Counted from the stretch's first letter, positions 32,941 through 44,280 are shown. The stretch: DNA of 64,000 nucleotides from Clonostachys chloroleuca (GCA_037952775.1 JBANAY010000003.1:4340001-4404000), one strand, 5' to 3'. The notes: generated by a model from the letters alone, not told the origin. Made by a program: numbers and translations.

Positions 32941-35148
32941 ATGCCGGACCGCCTCGTTACCCGTCGTACTCAATTTTCGAGTTGTGATGATTGTCGCCGG
33001 TCACGAGTCGCTTGCGATGCACAGAGCCGTCGTAATGTTGTTGCTGAGCTATCTGGTCCCTGTACCCGTTGCCTAAACCGGAATCGAGCCTGCACATTTA
33101 AGGTAAGATCAAGATGAAGTTCTTGAGGTGGAATCTGATCATCATATACAGTGGATCCAGGATGCCAAGGCGGGAGCTTCTAATAAACATGCAACTCCGT
33201 CAGGAACACGAGGTCGGTGTGAGCGAACCTCTCATCGCCTAATTGATCAAGCATCAACCGAGGAGTCAATCAGTGCAATTACCCCGGCGGAGACTCGAAT
33301 CAACATCCGCAGCCATGATCTTCAGCAAAGCCAACTCATGCCTACGCAAGACTCCGGGCATGAGCCTTTGGAAGAAGCTCCTCTGGTGCCACTGTCCGCC
33401 CTCTCAGACTCTGAGATACATCCACTGAGCGACTCTCACTTTGAATGGCTTCAGACCCTATACAGACAAAACTTCGAGATCGTTTTCGGCTCTTGGATGG
33501 GCCGATATAGCTGCCCTTTCTTGTAAGTCCACAACACAAGCGCGGTTCTTCCAGGATTATCTAAACTCGCCGCAATAGGTTTGGACAAGACGACCTCGCC
33601 GAACGGTACATCAGCATATCAGATTTATGTCGCTACCTCGACAGATATATGGCCAATTCGTCTAAAGAGAACCAAAGCCCGGCCCAGGAACAGGGGAGTC
33701 CGCAAGGCAAGAAACTGGATGTCTTGATTGAACGATCCCTGCGCAACACGATTGCTGCGTTTGCCACAAGATGGTTACCAATCACCTCTCCAGATGGCTC
33801 AGTCGACCTCAGTAACCCGAACGAAATGCAGACTATGTGGCGACAGGCTCGAAGAGATATGCTGAGAATCATCAATCGTCCCTCGTATCGATCGATGTTG
33901 TCCCTTTTTCTCTTTTCCCTAACTCCAATTCCGATAGGTATCTCGGAAGACGAGGAGACCGATGGTATCTCTGGCCAGACTTGCGTCCACGCGGCTTTAC
34001 AACAGGTCCAGTCTCTTCGAGCCCGGCAAAGAAATATTCAATTCAATGGCTCAAAGGTATCCCTGTCATTGACCTCGACTTCGGTATGCACCACTATAGA
34101 GTCTGCGGCCACTTATAGCTTCATTAATGCCGAAAATATTGCCTACTGGGCAGCAATCACATTCGACACATCAGCATCTCTCACACTCAGTTGCAGGCCA
34201 CTCCTCTCATCCGGGCTCTTTGGTTTTGAGTCCGAACTTACATGGAGACTAGTGCGAACTTGCTTGAATGTGTTCAATGAATCTTCAAAAGGTTGGCGCC
34301 TTGGTAGTGGTGAGATGACAGACCAAAGAGCCAATGAGATTATCGCGGCCGCCGCTTGCTGGAAGCTGTTGGGTTGGAAACTGGCTGCGGTTTTCAAGGA
34401 AGTCCTCAGAGATGGCCACGATGAGTCCGAGGTTCAAAAGGCTGTCTCTGCTGTCAGCAATTCCATTAAGGAATTTGATACCACCTTTCGTCCTTTTCTT
34501 GATGAATGCTACAAGCGCATGCATTTCCTTGGCCAGCAAACAAAGCTTCGTTGGTGTAGGTATGTTTCGACTGGTATACCAATTTCTTTTAGCTAACTAT
34601 TGATAGTCTCTCTCATGCTTCACTATAACCTGAGCATATTGATGGTGTTGGATATGATAGAAGTCGTAGCTCGGTACGACTTACTCGACGATCTCGAAGA
34701 GGCTGGCATTGAAGCAGAGAATACTGTCATGAATGCACTGGCGATTGGTCTTCATAATACCATTACCTTGAGAAGACCCATTGATCCTCCTTCACCTGAC
34801 CTGACTCATGAAAGCGGGACGAAAGGCTATATGATGTTTACTGTTTCCCTCATCGCCATTGACCCTTATCCGCATCATGTTCTTGCGGGTGTGCAACTCA
34901 TGCGCAAAGCCATCGACCGGGATTTTAGAAATAAAAAGATCACACAGGAGTCATACGATAGCTTATTCTCAACTTTGGAGTCTACTTTGAAACATCTCCC
35001 CCAGAGCTCTAAGTCCGTTCAAGCAGCTCGACAAATGTTTTCCTCAGCAACGCCAGATGAGATCCTAGAGGGAATACAACTTCCGTACTGGGAGGAGTTA
35101 ACGTCGCATCTGCATGGCGAATGGAGCGATTTCGGGATTGAAATTTAA
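32941..35148 (+). CDS. Zn2Cys6 transcription factor
   Basis: Exons 32941-33102, 33152-33522, 33579-34555 and 34607-35148 splice in phase to 683 residues; the last intron uses a GTAGGT donor. The zinc cluster is SSCDDCRRSRVAC, then a long 15-residue loop, then PCTRCLNRNRAC, so the C3-C4 spacing is unusually long (15). The middle region has the LRWFSLMLHYNLSILMVLD segment across the last splice, typical of fungal regulators of secondary or accessory catabolism. It should bind CGG half-sites in the nucleus as a dimer. Eight CGG-N2-CCG palindromes lie within 10 kb, two in its own promoter. Nearby targets would be the dehydrogenase remnant, the Dal5-type carrier, the PHB depolymerase and the esterase remnant. 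Confidence 0.9.
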
Positions 35149-35513
35149 GTGCAATATAATTATTGATATCAGTTGAATGTATCAACATGGAACAATTGCT
35201 TTCGCTCAACCTTTGAGACTTGTATAAGCTGGATCAAACCATGCCCGACGAAAAAATTAGGCGACTGAATTGAGACTGCACTTAGCTATCGGACCTGATG
35301 GCACTCACGTCGGCACAGTAAAAGCCCCGCCACAAATGACAGTTGGACGCTCCTGAGAAATGGATGATCGAATCCGAGGACGACTATGATATAGTGTAAA
35401 TAGTGAAATTTCAAGTCTTTCCCATTCTATGGGTATTTCATGTTTCGATAAGCATGAGTGCAGACTGTAATCCTCCTCTTGGTATCTTGATTTCAACTCG
35501 ATTGTTCCTCTAC
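35149..35513. other. intergenic
   Basis: 3' flank of the regulator. Nothing recognised apart from a degenerate CGAATCCG near 35369. Confidence 0.3.
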
Positions 35514-35760
35514 ATGTTGCAGCAGCCAGTAAACCCCAGAAACTTCTCCATTGCGCTAATCGGGGTGGGAACACAGGGACGGCGTCTGGCCTACATGGTA
35601 TGAGCTTACGATACTTCCTGGTGTCTTTCTATCTTCATGGTTGCACACAGTTTTCGTTATTGATGGTGATCTTCAGAGCTTGTCCACATTTGCTAACGTG
35701 GGGCAATGAGTTTTAGTGGTCATAGAGGTGGAATGGCGTCCACTTAGTTGATGATTAGCA
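35514..35760 (+). pseudogene. fragment of an NAD-binding (3HCDH-type) N-terminus
   Basis: An open frame reads NFSIALIGVGTQGRRLAYM, a first beta-strand with G-x-G-x-x-G, up to a GTATGA donor at about 35599. After an acceptor near 35650 a frame gives VFVIDGDLQSLSTFA, which fits the second beta-strand with its acidic residue. A stop follows soon. The layout is that of the start of a 3-hydroxyacyl-CoA dehydrogenase-like protein, different in sequence from the one at 30174. No further domain is visible. Confidence 0.4.
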
Positions 35761-36047
35761 ATTCAAGGAGCCATTTCGGTCTGTGCGGATTCTGGCGCTT
35801 CATTTAGCCTAGCTGATCGAGACTGGCTGCAGAAATACGCCAGGAAAGTGCATTATTTGAAGCCAGAACCTAAACATGTATCAGGAGTAAAGTCCAGTTT
35901 TGCGATCACGGAAAAGGCTGTCTTAGACTTCTATCTCCGTGTTCCGCTCTCTAGGATGACTTAGGGTGCTCGATATGGCAATGGCATAGCATGTATCCAG
36001 GCAAACAAACTAGGGATAAGAGGATGTCCCAATCTCACTAATCTTGC

Positions 36048-37771
36048 TTAAAGCGTATATCGAAACCCTTCTAACCCTCCAATAACCTTACCACCAGCCG
36101 TAGCGCGCTTGTTCGCTCTGGCGAACTTAAAATCCAGCGCTAGGGTGATTAGAATGATCATACCACTAGCCGTCATAACGGCGTAGATTCCCGGTCGATA
36201 GCCTGGTGCATCCTGGCTACGAAAAACAGTGCTACCAATGATACCTCCGATACCGCCTGTTCCAACTAGAGTTGCTGAGCAAAATGCTCTCTTCCATTGG
36301 CCACGAATATTGTTGGCTTGCCAAGTCAAGATGCTGGGAACATTAGCGTTGCAAGCTGCGGTGGTAATGAAAGCACCAAAGTATCGAGCGCCCACATTGG
36401 TAGCAAAGCCCAGGAGGGGCAAACCTTCAGAATCGAGTTAGCCCTGGCACGATTCAGGTATTTCAAGTGTCTTATATTCATACCAATAAGAAGCAGGCAG
36501 CCGTTGAACACGATAAATGGAGAACGAACCCGATATTTGTCGCTCAGGTGCGCCATTGTATACATAGCTACTCCTGCTGCAATATAGGGAGGCGCAATAA
36601 GGCACTGAGACACAGCCACACTGAATCCTAGGCCATCCTTCAAAATCAAAGGAAGAAAGTATGCAATAGCGTAAGTGTTGATGGTGGTGAGACCAAAGAG
36701 TGCGGCGAAGCCCCATATCTTGAGGTCGTAAGCATTTGCGATATACTCGCGAAGAGAAAAGCTGCGAGTTCTAAGTCAGCAACAAAGCCAAGTTTAGGGA
36801 GCCAGAAGAATTTATACCGTTCAGCGGTGGTGTCCTTCCTATCCAGTTCGATCCTTGCCAAGATAAAGTCTGCTTCTCTTTTGCTAAGTTTGAGGCCCAA
36901 AACATTGCTCATGGCGTCAGGGAAGCCCAGAACGGTAAAGTAGGCGACGCCAGCTACGACACAAGTGAGCACACCCTGAAGTATAAAAATCCACCTCCAT
37001 CCCGATATACCGCTCTCTATACTCACGTCACCAGTGTGGCCATCGACTCGGACTCGTCCCCACCAGGTCGGACCACTGCCATAGCCATCCAGCTGCGAGA
37101 AACCGAGCGCGAGTATACCTGAGAATGCGGATATGGTTGTCCCAATGAGATAAAAGGCGGCATTTCGTTTCTGTAGATCATATCTGGGATACCAACAACT
37201 AAGGATGTATGCACAACCTGGCATCGTTCAGCGTCTCCACCAGCTTTGCATGTTTCTTTATTGATATGTACTCGCCTGGGAAGAATCCAGCCTCACAAGC
37301 TCCAAGAACAAGTCTAAGGGGAATGAGCTCCTTCCAGTTCTTAACAAGGCCACTTGCGATCGTCGTCAAGCCCCATACAAGCGTTGTGAGTGACAGGAAA
37401 AGGCGCGGTTCGACTTTGCGAAGGATGGCGGTCGATGGTGGCTGGAAGAGAACGTAGGGAATGAAGAACAAAAGCACAACGACAGAGTAGCGACTTCCTG
37501 TCATGGCCAAATCTGTGCTCATTCCCGCTATCATTGCAATTCCGGTGTTGTTTCTGTCCATAAGGGAGATGCAGTAGAGAAATCCAAGTGTCGAAACCAG
37601 GCGGATATCAATACGACGAATAGTTCTCTTTTGCTCCTCGGGACTCAAGGCTTCAATGCACGCAATATAGGCAGCCTCGGTAGTTCCAATATTGCAGGGG
37701 GTTGCGACCTCGACTTGCTGTCCGAAGGGATCTTCGCCGGATGCACTATGTGGCGTCGCCTTGTCAGACAT
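36048..37771 (-). CDS. MFS transporter, Dal5/Tna1 type, with a GC-AG intron
   Basis: Exons 37771-37276, 37217-36818, 36761-36484 and 36424-36048 give 516 residues in phase. The signature DRNNTGIAMIAGM in helix 1, LRLVLGACEAGFFPG in helix 4, then two six-helix halves place it in the anion:cation symporter family. Relatives import nicotinate, allantoate, pantothenate, hydroxy acids and other organic anions at the plasma membrane. The first intron starts GCGAGT after CCAG. No GT donor gives the right frame, and the GC donor has an otherwise strong context and joins FFPG to CAYIL. Divergent from the PHB depolymerase; their shared promoter has three CGG-N2-CCG sites. Confidence 0.9.
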
Positions 37772-37997
37772 GCTGGAAGAAGGCTAAGATATTGGGGTGG
37801 TGAAATTTGATTAATGAGAGAGATGTTGATGGTGGTGGTCTGAGCTGAAGGGAGTGAAAGAGGCGACAGATCATGAACTTATAAACGTCTCCTTTCCCCG
37901 TCGCGTTCTGAAAACAACTGTCACTATCGCATCCGTTTAAGATGCTAAGAAATCCAGATCCCAGGTGCTTACATTTCTATTAGGTACTAGTATGAAT

Positions 37998-38005
37998 CGG
38001 AACCG
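37998..38005. promoter_or_regulatory. CGGAACCG site
   Basis: CGG-N2-CCG with AA spacer, 227 bp upstream of the MFS start. Confidence 0.4.
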
Positions 38006-38093
38006 AAGAGTTGTCCGTATACGCATAGTTACGTTCGTATTCGAGTAAGCACTGTTGCGACCAACATGGGCTTTTGGCTCCGAGAGACAGAAA

Positions 38094-38102
38094 TCGGATC
38101 CG
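38094..38102. promoter_or_regulatory. TCGGATCCG site
   Basis: Same core as the sites at 31.7 and 32.4 kb, 323 bp upstream of the MFS start. Confidence 0.5.
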
Positions 38103-38465
38103 TTTCATCCATATTGGTTCGGAACAGGCACTCATCCATGGAGAGCCATCCTAAAAACAACCACCTGGCATGTATGGCCATTCCGGGAGCTGAACACGAC
38201 TGCGACGACATGAATGGCCCCTGGAGCTCAATGCGACCACACACCTGCAGCCAGTCAGGTCTACCCCGCAAATTCACTTCCCGGGTTCACTTTACAGATC
38301 ACCCCGCATGTTTGCGCCATTCAGGTGGTCAGCTTTCGCAGAGACTCTGATGCAACTCAATCACGCGATAGGGGGAATCACTACCTCAGAGGGGGAGGAT
38401 TTGGTATCCATTGAATTCGAAGCCCGGATTTGCGCCTTCTAGGATAGTCACGAGTATCTCATCAT

Positions 38466-38473
38466 CGGAACCG
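38466..38473. promoter_or_regulatory. CGGAACCG site
   Basis: CGG-N2-CCG, about 60 bp upstream of the TATA word of the depolymerase. Confidence 0.45.
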
Positions 38474-38665
38474 GGATATGTCTAGGTACCCCTTGGTCCT
38501 CACTAACCGACGGTGTGATATCTCGAGAATAAGATATATAACCCAAGACCCTTCCTCCCGCAATGAAACCCGAGGCCTCTACCATCGTAAAGATTTCTTA
38601 CTTCCAAAGGAATCCTCTCCCACAGCATTCAAAACCGATATTTTCGTATTTTGATCTTTCTCATC

Positions 38666-39876
38666 ATGCCGAGCCTCATTGTAATGACAGGCCTAGCTAG
38701 CCTTGTTGTATCTGGTACGCTGGCAGCTGGCCTCGGCGCCTACAACGTCGACCCCAACAGCGTGTCGGTGTCTGGACTCTCCGCCGGAGGGTTCATGGCG
38801 GCACAGCTGGGCGTTGCCTACTCCGATACTTTCAAGACAGGATTTGGCATTTTTGCTGGTGGCCCATATGATTGTGCGCGCAACCAACTGGTAAGATATC
38901 AGATGTGCTTAGCACTTGTGTGGACTGCGGTCATGTTAATGTTTCTGTGTGATACAGTACAGCAGCTGCATGAACAATCAGAACCCATCCATCACAAAGC
39001 CCGTGGCTAATATGCAATCGTGGAGCGGGAACCAAATTGATCCTCTCGCCAACCTCCAGAGTCGCCAGATCTATATGCAGGTCGGATCGGCTGACAGAAC
39101 CGTAGGACCCAAGCCTATGAATCAGCTCAAGGCACAGTTGGCCAATTTTGATGATCCATCCAGGGTCTCATTCGTCACGACCGTTGGAGCAGCTCACGTT
39201 TTTCCTACAGATTTCGATGGGTCCGGCAACAATGCTTGTGGAGAAACCCTATCTCCTTACATCAGTAATTGCGGGTATGATGGTGCAGGCGCAGTCTTGA
39301 AGTGGATGTACGGTGATCTCGAGCCCCGAAATAACGGACAACTCTCTGGCACGCTTTTGTCTTTCTCCCAGGCAGGCGCTTACGGCGCCCCTGGAATGGA
39401 CAGCACTGGATATATCTATGTTCCACAGGCTTGTCAGGGTGGTTCCAGTGTATGCAAACTGCACGTGGCTCTCCATGGATGCGCGCAGAGTTACGGCCAG
39501 ATTGGAGCCAAGTTCATCAACAATAGTGGCTACAACAAATGGGCAGGTAAAACCAGATTATTTCTCTGTTTAGCCACTTCGTCCTTTGACTAAGGCAATT
39601 TCACTCCAGATACAAACAACATTATCATTCATTATCCGCAAGCTAAGACGGACTACTCGGTTCATCCAGTTTGGGGTGGACTTATCCTAAATAACCCTAA
39701 TGCTTGTTTTGACTGGATCGGCTGGTATGGATCGAATGCTGACCAGAAGGGAGGTGCGTTGATTTGTTTTATTGCTTTTGAAGGACTTTAACGCTGATAT
39801 GTACTATATTTTAGGCGTTCAAGTGCAGGCTCTGGTCAATCAAGTAAACCAGATCACGAGTGGTTACACGGCGTAG
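38666..39876 (+). CDS. secreted poly(3-hydroxybutyrate) depolymerase
   Basis: Exons 38666-38890, 38958-39546, 39610-39753 and 39815-39876 give 339 residues. The N-terminus is a signal peptide (PSLIVMTGLASLVVSG). The lipase box SVSGLSAGGFMAAQLG holds Ser39, GSADRTVGP holds Asp121 and GAAHVFPTDFDG holds His155. This set and spacing match the triad known from the crystallised Penicillium funiculosum enzyme, a circularly permuted alpha/beta hydrolase. LHVALHGCAQSY and NKWADTNNIIIHYPQA follow as in that family. It should cut extracellular PHB, a bacterial storage polyester, to 3-hydroxybutyrate and oligomers. The divergent Dal5-type carrier could import the product. The gene is intact. Confidence 0.92.
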
Positions 39877-40151
39877 TGATTTATCAAAGCTAGAAACGGG
39901 GGTTTCCTCACGCTCCTCCAAGGCCAACGACTTCGCTCGACTAGTGCCCAGACACTCGATCGTGGGCGCCAGAAAACGGCGTTCCTTGTACTTGGAAAGC
40001 TTCCTTAGTTAGAAGAGAAAGGACAATTAAAATTCCCAGACGGCTCAACAACGTAGCTAATACATCGATTTTACTTATGTGAAGCAAATTTCCTCACTAA
40101 TTGCACGGCCAAAGCCCCCGGAGAGTTTTAGGATGGGTTATAAATACACGC

Positions 40152-40185
40152 TTTTTTCTTCTTCTTCTTTTTTTTTTTTTTTTTT
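40152..40185. repeat. pyrimidine tract (TTC repeats plus 18 T)
   Basis: Low-complexity CTTTTTTCTTCTTCTTC followed by an 18-T run at 40168-40185. Confidence 0.8.
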
Positions 40186-40435
40186 GAAAGTTTCTCGGCC
40201 TCAGCACAAACTAACGGTTCCACCATATTCTCTTCGCAATATCTTTGCAAGAAACTATCACATGTCTGCACAGCCTGCATAACCGGTTGCTCTGACGTCT
40301 ATATTGGTTCCTTCTAGAGGCACATACTCAATGCCATATCTCAATTTCATAAATGCAACGTCTTCAGCAATAGAATGACCCCTGACAAAGTTGTGCTGGG
40401 GGCAGAACAGCTCAGCTGGCCTCAAAGATCAAGGG

Positions 40436-40445
40436 TCGGATCCGA
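40436..40445. promoter_or_regulatory. TCGGATCCGA site upstream of the esterase remnant
   Basis: Perfect 10-bp palindrome, 188 bp before the start of the decayed esterase; same as the site at 32406. Confidence 0.5.
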
Positions 40446-40632
40446 TGATATATGCAAGATGAAACTATCTCATTGGTCGGATTGCGATCCCTGGACCAGC
40501 TGTGCCACTTTTTAACGGAAGATGTCGTCGAATGACAATCGAGTGTTCTCAAGGGCTTTTTTGCATTACGAAGTATAAATAGGATTGCGAGAACAGCATC
40601 CGTCTACTAGCGTCAAGCTTCGTCCTGGTAGA

Positions 40633-41659
40633 ATGTCTCCGTTTGATCTTCGCATGTTGCATCCGGAATGCTTCGATCCTTCAGCAATCCCTTCCGAGTC
40701 TAGGGCGTTCAATCAAGACCTTGAACTCACTCTGAGAGCTTCCAGGTGGAAGGAAAATGGAGCTACCGAGTATCGCGCCTGCGCACTGCCGGCAAAACGG
40801 AGCTTCCTGGTCCAACCCTCCTCCCCTCCGCAACCGCGTTTAAAATACCTTCCCGCGACTCAGGTCGCTTCGTTCCATGCCGTATCCTCAGACCGCAAAA
40901 CAGCAAACCTGTGAGCGCCGTTTTCATTCACACCCATGGTGGTGGCTGGGTATTGCAGGACGAAACGTTACAAGATCCCAGGCTGCAGGCTATAGCCAAC
41001 GATCACGGCCTACTTTGTATCTCCATCGGCTACTGGCTCGCACCAGAGCATCCGTTCCCCGCAGGGCCTCAGGATTGCTTCGACGCGGCAGAGTGGCTGA
41101 TATCCAACGCAGATACCACCTTCAATGCCCCGCTGGGATTCATTGGTGGGGAATCCGCAGGCGCGCACTTGTCAATGCTTGTAGTTCTCCATTTGCTATA
41201 ACACAATAAGTCTGAATTCCCAGAATTCCGCCTCAGAGGCCTTATGCTACATTGGATGATATAGCTTGGATTGGATGCCGAGTGTATATACTTATGGGCG
41301 TAGAAAACCTGCTCTAGTCCTTGGCCATGATAGGATGAACGAGTTCCGTGACGCATTCGTGCCTGGATGGTCGCTAGAGATACTCAAGGATCCACATGTC
41401 AGCCTCTCTATGCGGACCTAGAGCAATTGAGGGGAAGACTGCCCTCGGCCCACTTTACATGCGGAACTGAGAACTGTCTCTTGGATGATACTTTGTTCAT
41501 GAATTCGAGGTAGCTAGCGGCAGGTGGCGAGTCGGCCCTTAGTATTATACCAGGTGCGCCGCATGGCTACATCTTATTCCCTCGGAATTTAGCTGGAAGT
41601 GGAGCTGAAGCAGGATGCAAGCTGTTGATGATTTTCTTGCGAATAGGATCAAAGCGTGA
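40633..41659 (+). pseudogene. decayed alpha/beta-hydrolase (HSL/GDXG esterase family)
   Basis: The start MSPFDLRMLHPECFDPSAIP reads about 50 codons, then the frame shifts by two bases near 40785. The next frame carries HTHGGGWVLQDE (oxyanion HGGG), then YWLAPEHPFPAG and FIGGESAGAHLSML (G-x-S-x-G with Ser), and stops near 41200. Beyond this, further frames still encode DWMPSVYTYGRKPALVLG, AHFTCGTENCLLDDTLF (with the Asp) and PGAPHGYILFPR (with the His) up to about 41659. All catalytic parts remain but at least two breaks and internal stops are present. Intact relatives hydrolyse short esters. A TCGGATCCGA site lies upstream, as for neighbouring genes, so it may have served the same regulon. 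Confidence 0.75.
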
Positions 41660-42867
41660 AGTATGGGGTAATTATACCTGCATAGAGTTTAATTAAGATG
41701 GCGGACATATGATTTCTCTAAATTCTATTCAATGATCATGTGATATTTTAGTATGATGGAGGTGCGCCACTATATTCTCATATGATAGGCTATTGGAGAG
41801 GAACAAGCTAAAGCTTCGGATGGGATACGATTCTAACCCTAGAAGGGTAAGGCGGTTTGTTCGGCATCGTTGTAGTCATCGACCAAGGGAACAGCAGGTG
41901 TTACGCCACTGACCGTCCCGCCACAAGCTTGTCAAAACGACAGCACACCCAACTAAGTCCCCACGCCGTCGCTATGCCGAAAAGTGAAGATACAAAGGTA
42001 TGGTCATAAGGATACACTAATTAGAATAGCCTCCTGTCTAGACTTTAAGGCGCTTGAGGACCGGCCCCCTTTCACCGCCGCCTCTCCAGTTTGAGATTTC
42101 GTTAAATCGCTCTCAAGAAATCTTGGGAACAAGGTGCGTATGTTTGGCTCTTTTGAGGCGCTTTCCGTCACCATTCATCAGATATTCCTCGAATCATGCC
42201 TCTTCGTCTGACTCGAAGGGCAAAAGTGAAGACCAGAACAAGGCGTCACCAGTTGCCTCGGGGCACATACTGCAGTCTTCACGAAATGCCTGACCCACCC
42301 CAAGCTAGCACGTGAAGTGAACACCCAACTTAATGATCAAACCCCAGCATCACAGCAGGATACTGCATAGAGCAACCGCAACCGCAAAAACGCACGAATA
42401 ACGGTAGCACAGCCCGGAAGCGTGGGAGTAAACAGCAGTGTATCAAGAGTTCTCCTGCGCCAAGCTCGGCTCAAAGGAATGCCAGCGGGACATCCCACTC
42501 ATGGTCCGGCTCCTTCGCCCGCTGCCCATAGCAGTTCCTGTTGTCGGGTTTTCCGACGGGAAACTCCAGCTGGAGGTTCCCCACATCCGACGAACCCTGA
42601 CCTTCAAACCCCGCAACGCCAAGCAATCCGACGTGTTGGGACAGTGGGGTGGAGGCTGGTTTGGTGATACAGTTCGTTAATAAATGTTACGATTTCCGAG
42701 GTTGGTATGGCTTCGAAATAGCTACCCAGCCATCTTTGGACTCTTTTATTATTACCGTTTTTTATCACGTAAGCTAGTTTCCTACCTATATATATATATC
42801 TGACCTTGTTTAAGTCATCGAGCCCCTTCAAGTCAAGTAAACCTTCAAGAGGAATTAAGGATCCAAG
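41660..42867. other. intergenic stretch of 1.2 kb
   Basis: No supported gene. A TA-dinucleotide run at about 42785-42800 lies just before the next gene and may act as a TATA region. A 77-codon open frame at 42438-42680 has coding-like composition but no recognised domain. Confidence 0.35.
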
Positions 42868-44202
42868 ATGAAGCTTTCACTATTAGTGGTCGCCACGGCG
42901 GCAGGCGCTACTTTCAGCAGGCACGTTAAGACAGGTCTCGATGTCCTTATTGAAAACAACTATGCCCAGCTTGCTGGCAAGAAGGTCCTCATACTCACTA
43001 ATCCCACCGGCGTCACCCCGCAGCTGGACCTCGGAGTGGATGTAATGATCCAATCCGGAAAGGTAGACCTGGTGGGGGTCATGGGACCTGAGCACGGTTT
43101 CCGTGGCACGGCGCAGGCTGGAGATGCCGAAGGCACATTTGTGGATGAGAAGACGGGGCTAACGGTATATGATGCGTATTTGGCGAACACGACGGAGCTG
43201 ATGGGGTTTATCGAAGACTCAGGGGCAGATACGGTGTTATTTGACATTCAAGATGTGGGGGCTCGGTTCTATACGTGTAAGTGATCCGTTTCCGTTTCCG
43301 TGCTATAATTCTGACCAGATCTAGATGTTTGGGCTATGTATGACACAATGATTGCAGCGGCCAAAAGAAATGTCTCCTTTGTCGTCATCGACCGTCCAAA
43401 CCCCACCACCGGCCTTAACGCCTTCGGTCCCGTCCTTAATGAATCTTTCGTCACCTCCTACGTCGGCCGCCGCGCCATCGCCCAATCTCACGGCATGACC
43501 GTTGGCGAGCTCGCCCACATGTTTATAGGCGAAGGCTGGATCAGTGAAGCTGCTGACGGGTCCTCCCTCTCCCTGAACGTGATTCGAATGGAGAACTGGC
43601 AGCGTTGGATGACGTTCCATGATACAGGCTTGCCCTGGGTGATGCCTAGTCCAAATATGCCCACGATGGATACAGCGATGCTGTACCCAGGAACATGTAT
43701 GTTTGAGGGCGTCAGTCTCTCGGAAGGAAGGGGCACGACGAGACCCTTTGAGCTGCTAGGTGCGCCGTGGGGGAACGAGTCTTGGGTTTCGGCCATGAGG
43801 GAGTTGAATATTGCGAATACACAATATCGATTTCAGTGCTTCACCCCCACGGCGAATGAATTCCAGGGGAAGGTTTCGTGCGGATTGCAGACATACGCAA
43901 ACTTGCGATCCGTCGAAGAGCTTGAGGAGTTCGACGCGCCATATGTGGGAGTAGGCCTGCTCTATACAGCGAGGAAGCTGTACGCTGTGGAGAACACGAC
44001 GGGTGATGAGCCGACGACGGGAGCTTTCCACTGGGTGTACAGTAAGGCTGATGGGTCATTGTACAATGTGGATCTCTTGACAGGGTCGCCGCTCATCAGG
44101 GAAGGAATCGAGGATGGGCTAACGCCTGAGGAAATTCGCGACGCATGGTTGCCGCGCTTGGACGTGTTTAGGGAGAAACGGAAGAAATACTTGTTGTACT
44201 AA
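42868..44202 (+). CDS. DUF1343 protein, NamZ-like exo-beta-N-acetylmuramidase, secreted
   Basis: Two exons, 42868-43276 and 43325-44202, give 428 residues. The N-terminus (MKLSLLVVATAAGATFS) looks like a signal peptide. Segments typical of DUF1343 follow in order: LILTNPTGV, GPEHGFRG, LFDIQDVGARFYTY across the intron, IDRPNP, GMTVGELAHMFIGEGW, MPSPNMPTMDTAMLYPGTC, and LSEGRGTTRPFELLGAPW. Bacterial NamZ (Bacillus, Bacteroidetes) removes N-acetylmuramic acid from peptidoglycan fragments. Length and motif order agree with a complete enzyme. The single 48-bp intron shows it is established in the fungal genome. The family is mainly bacterial, so transfer is likely, and bacterial cell wall is the obvious substrate. 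Codon use is not visibly odd. Confidence 0.85.
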
Positions 44203-44280
44203 TTCATAGGCTAGGTATTTACTCTATATGAACATCCTGCAGTTTGTCGTGTCATCTCCTACGTCCAGGGAAGTCGCGTG

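Larger units (their letters stand above)
37772..38665. promoter_or_regulatory. shared divergent promoter, MFS transporter / PHB depolymerase
   Basis: 894 bp with CGGAACCG at 37998-38005, TCGGATCCG at 38094-38102, CGGAACCG at 38466-38473, and a TATATAA at 38535-38541, 125 bp before the depolymerase start. The clustered inverted CGG sites suggest joint control of polymer hydrolysis and product uptake. Confidence 0.55.
39877..40632. promoter_or_regulatory. intergenic, promoter of the esterase remnant
   Basis: Contains TCGGATCCGA at 40436-40445 and a pyrimidine tract at 40152-40185. No gene. Confidence 0.4.

Noticed and set aside
42422..42680. Two overlapping open frames upstream of the NamZ-like gene
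   Set aside because: Neither has a recognised domain; the Pro/Arg-rich one looks like a shadow frame.
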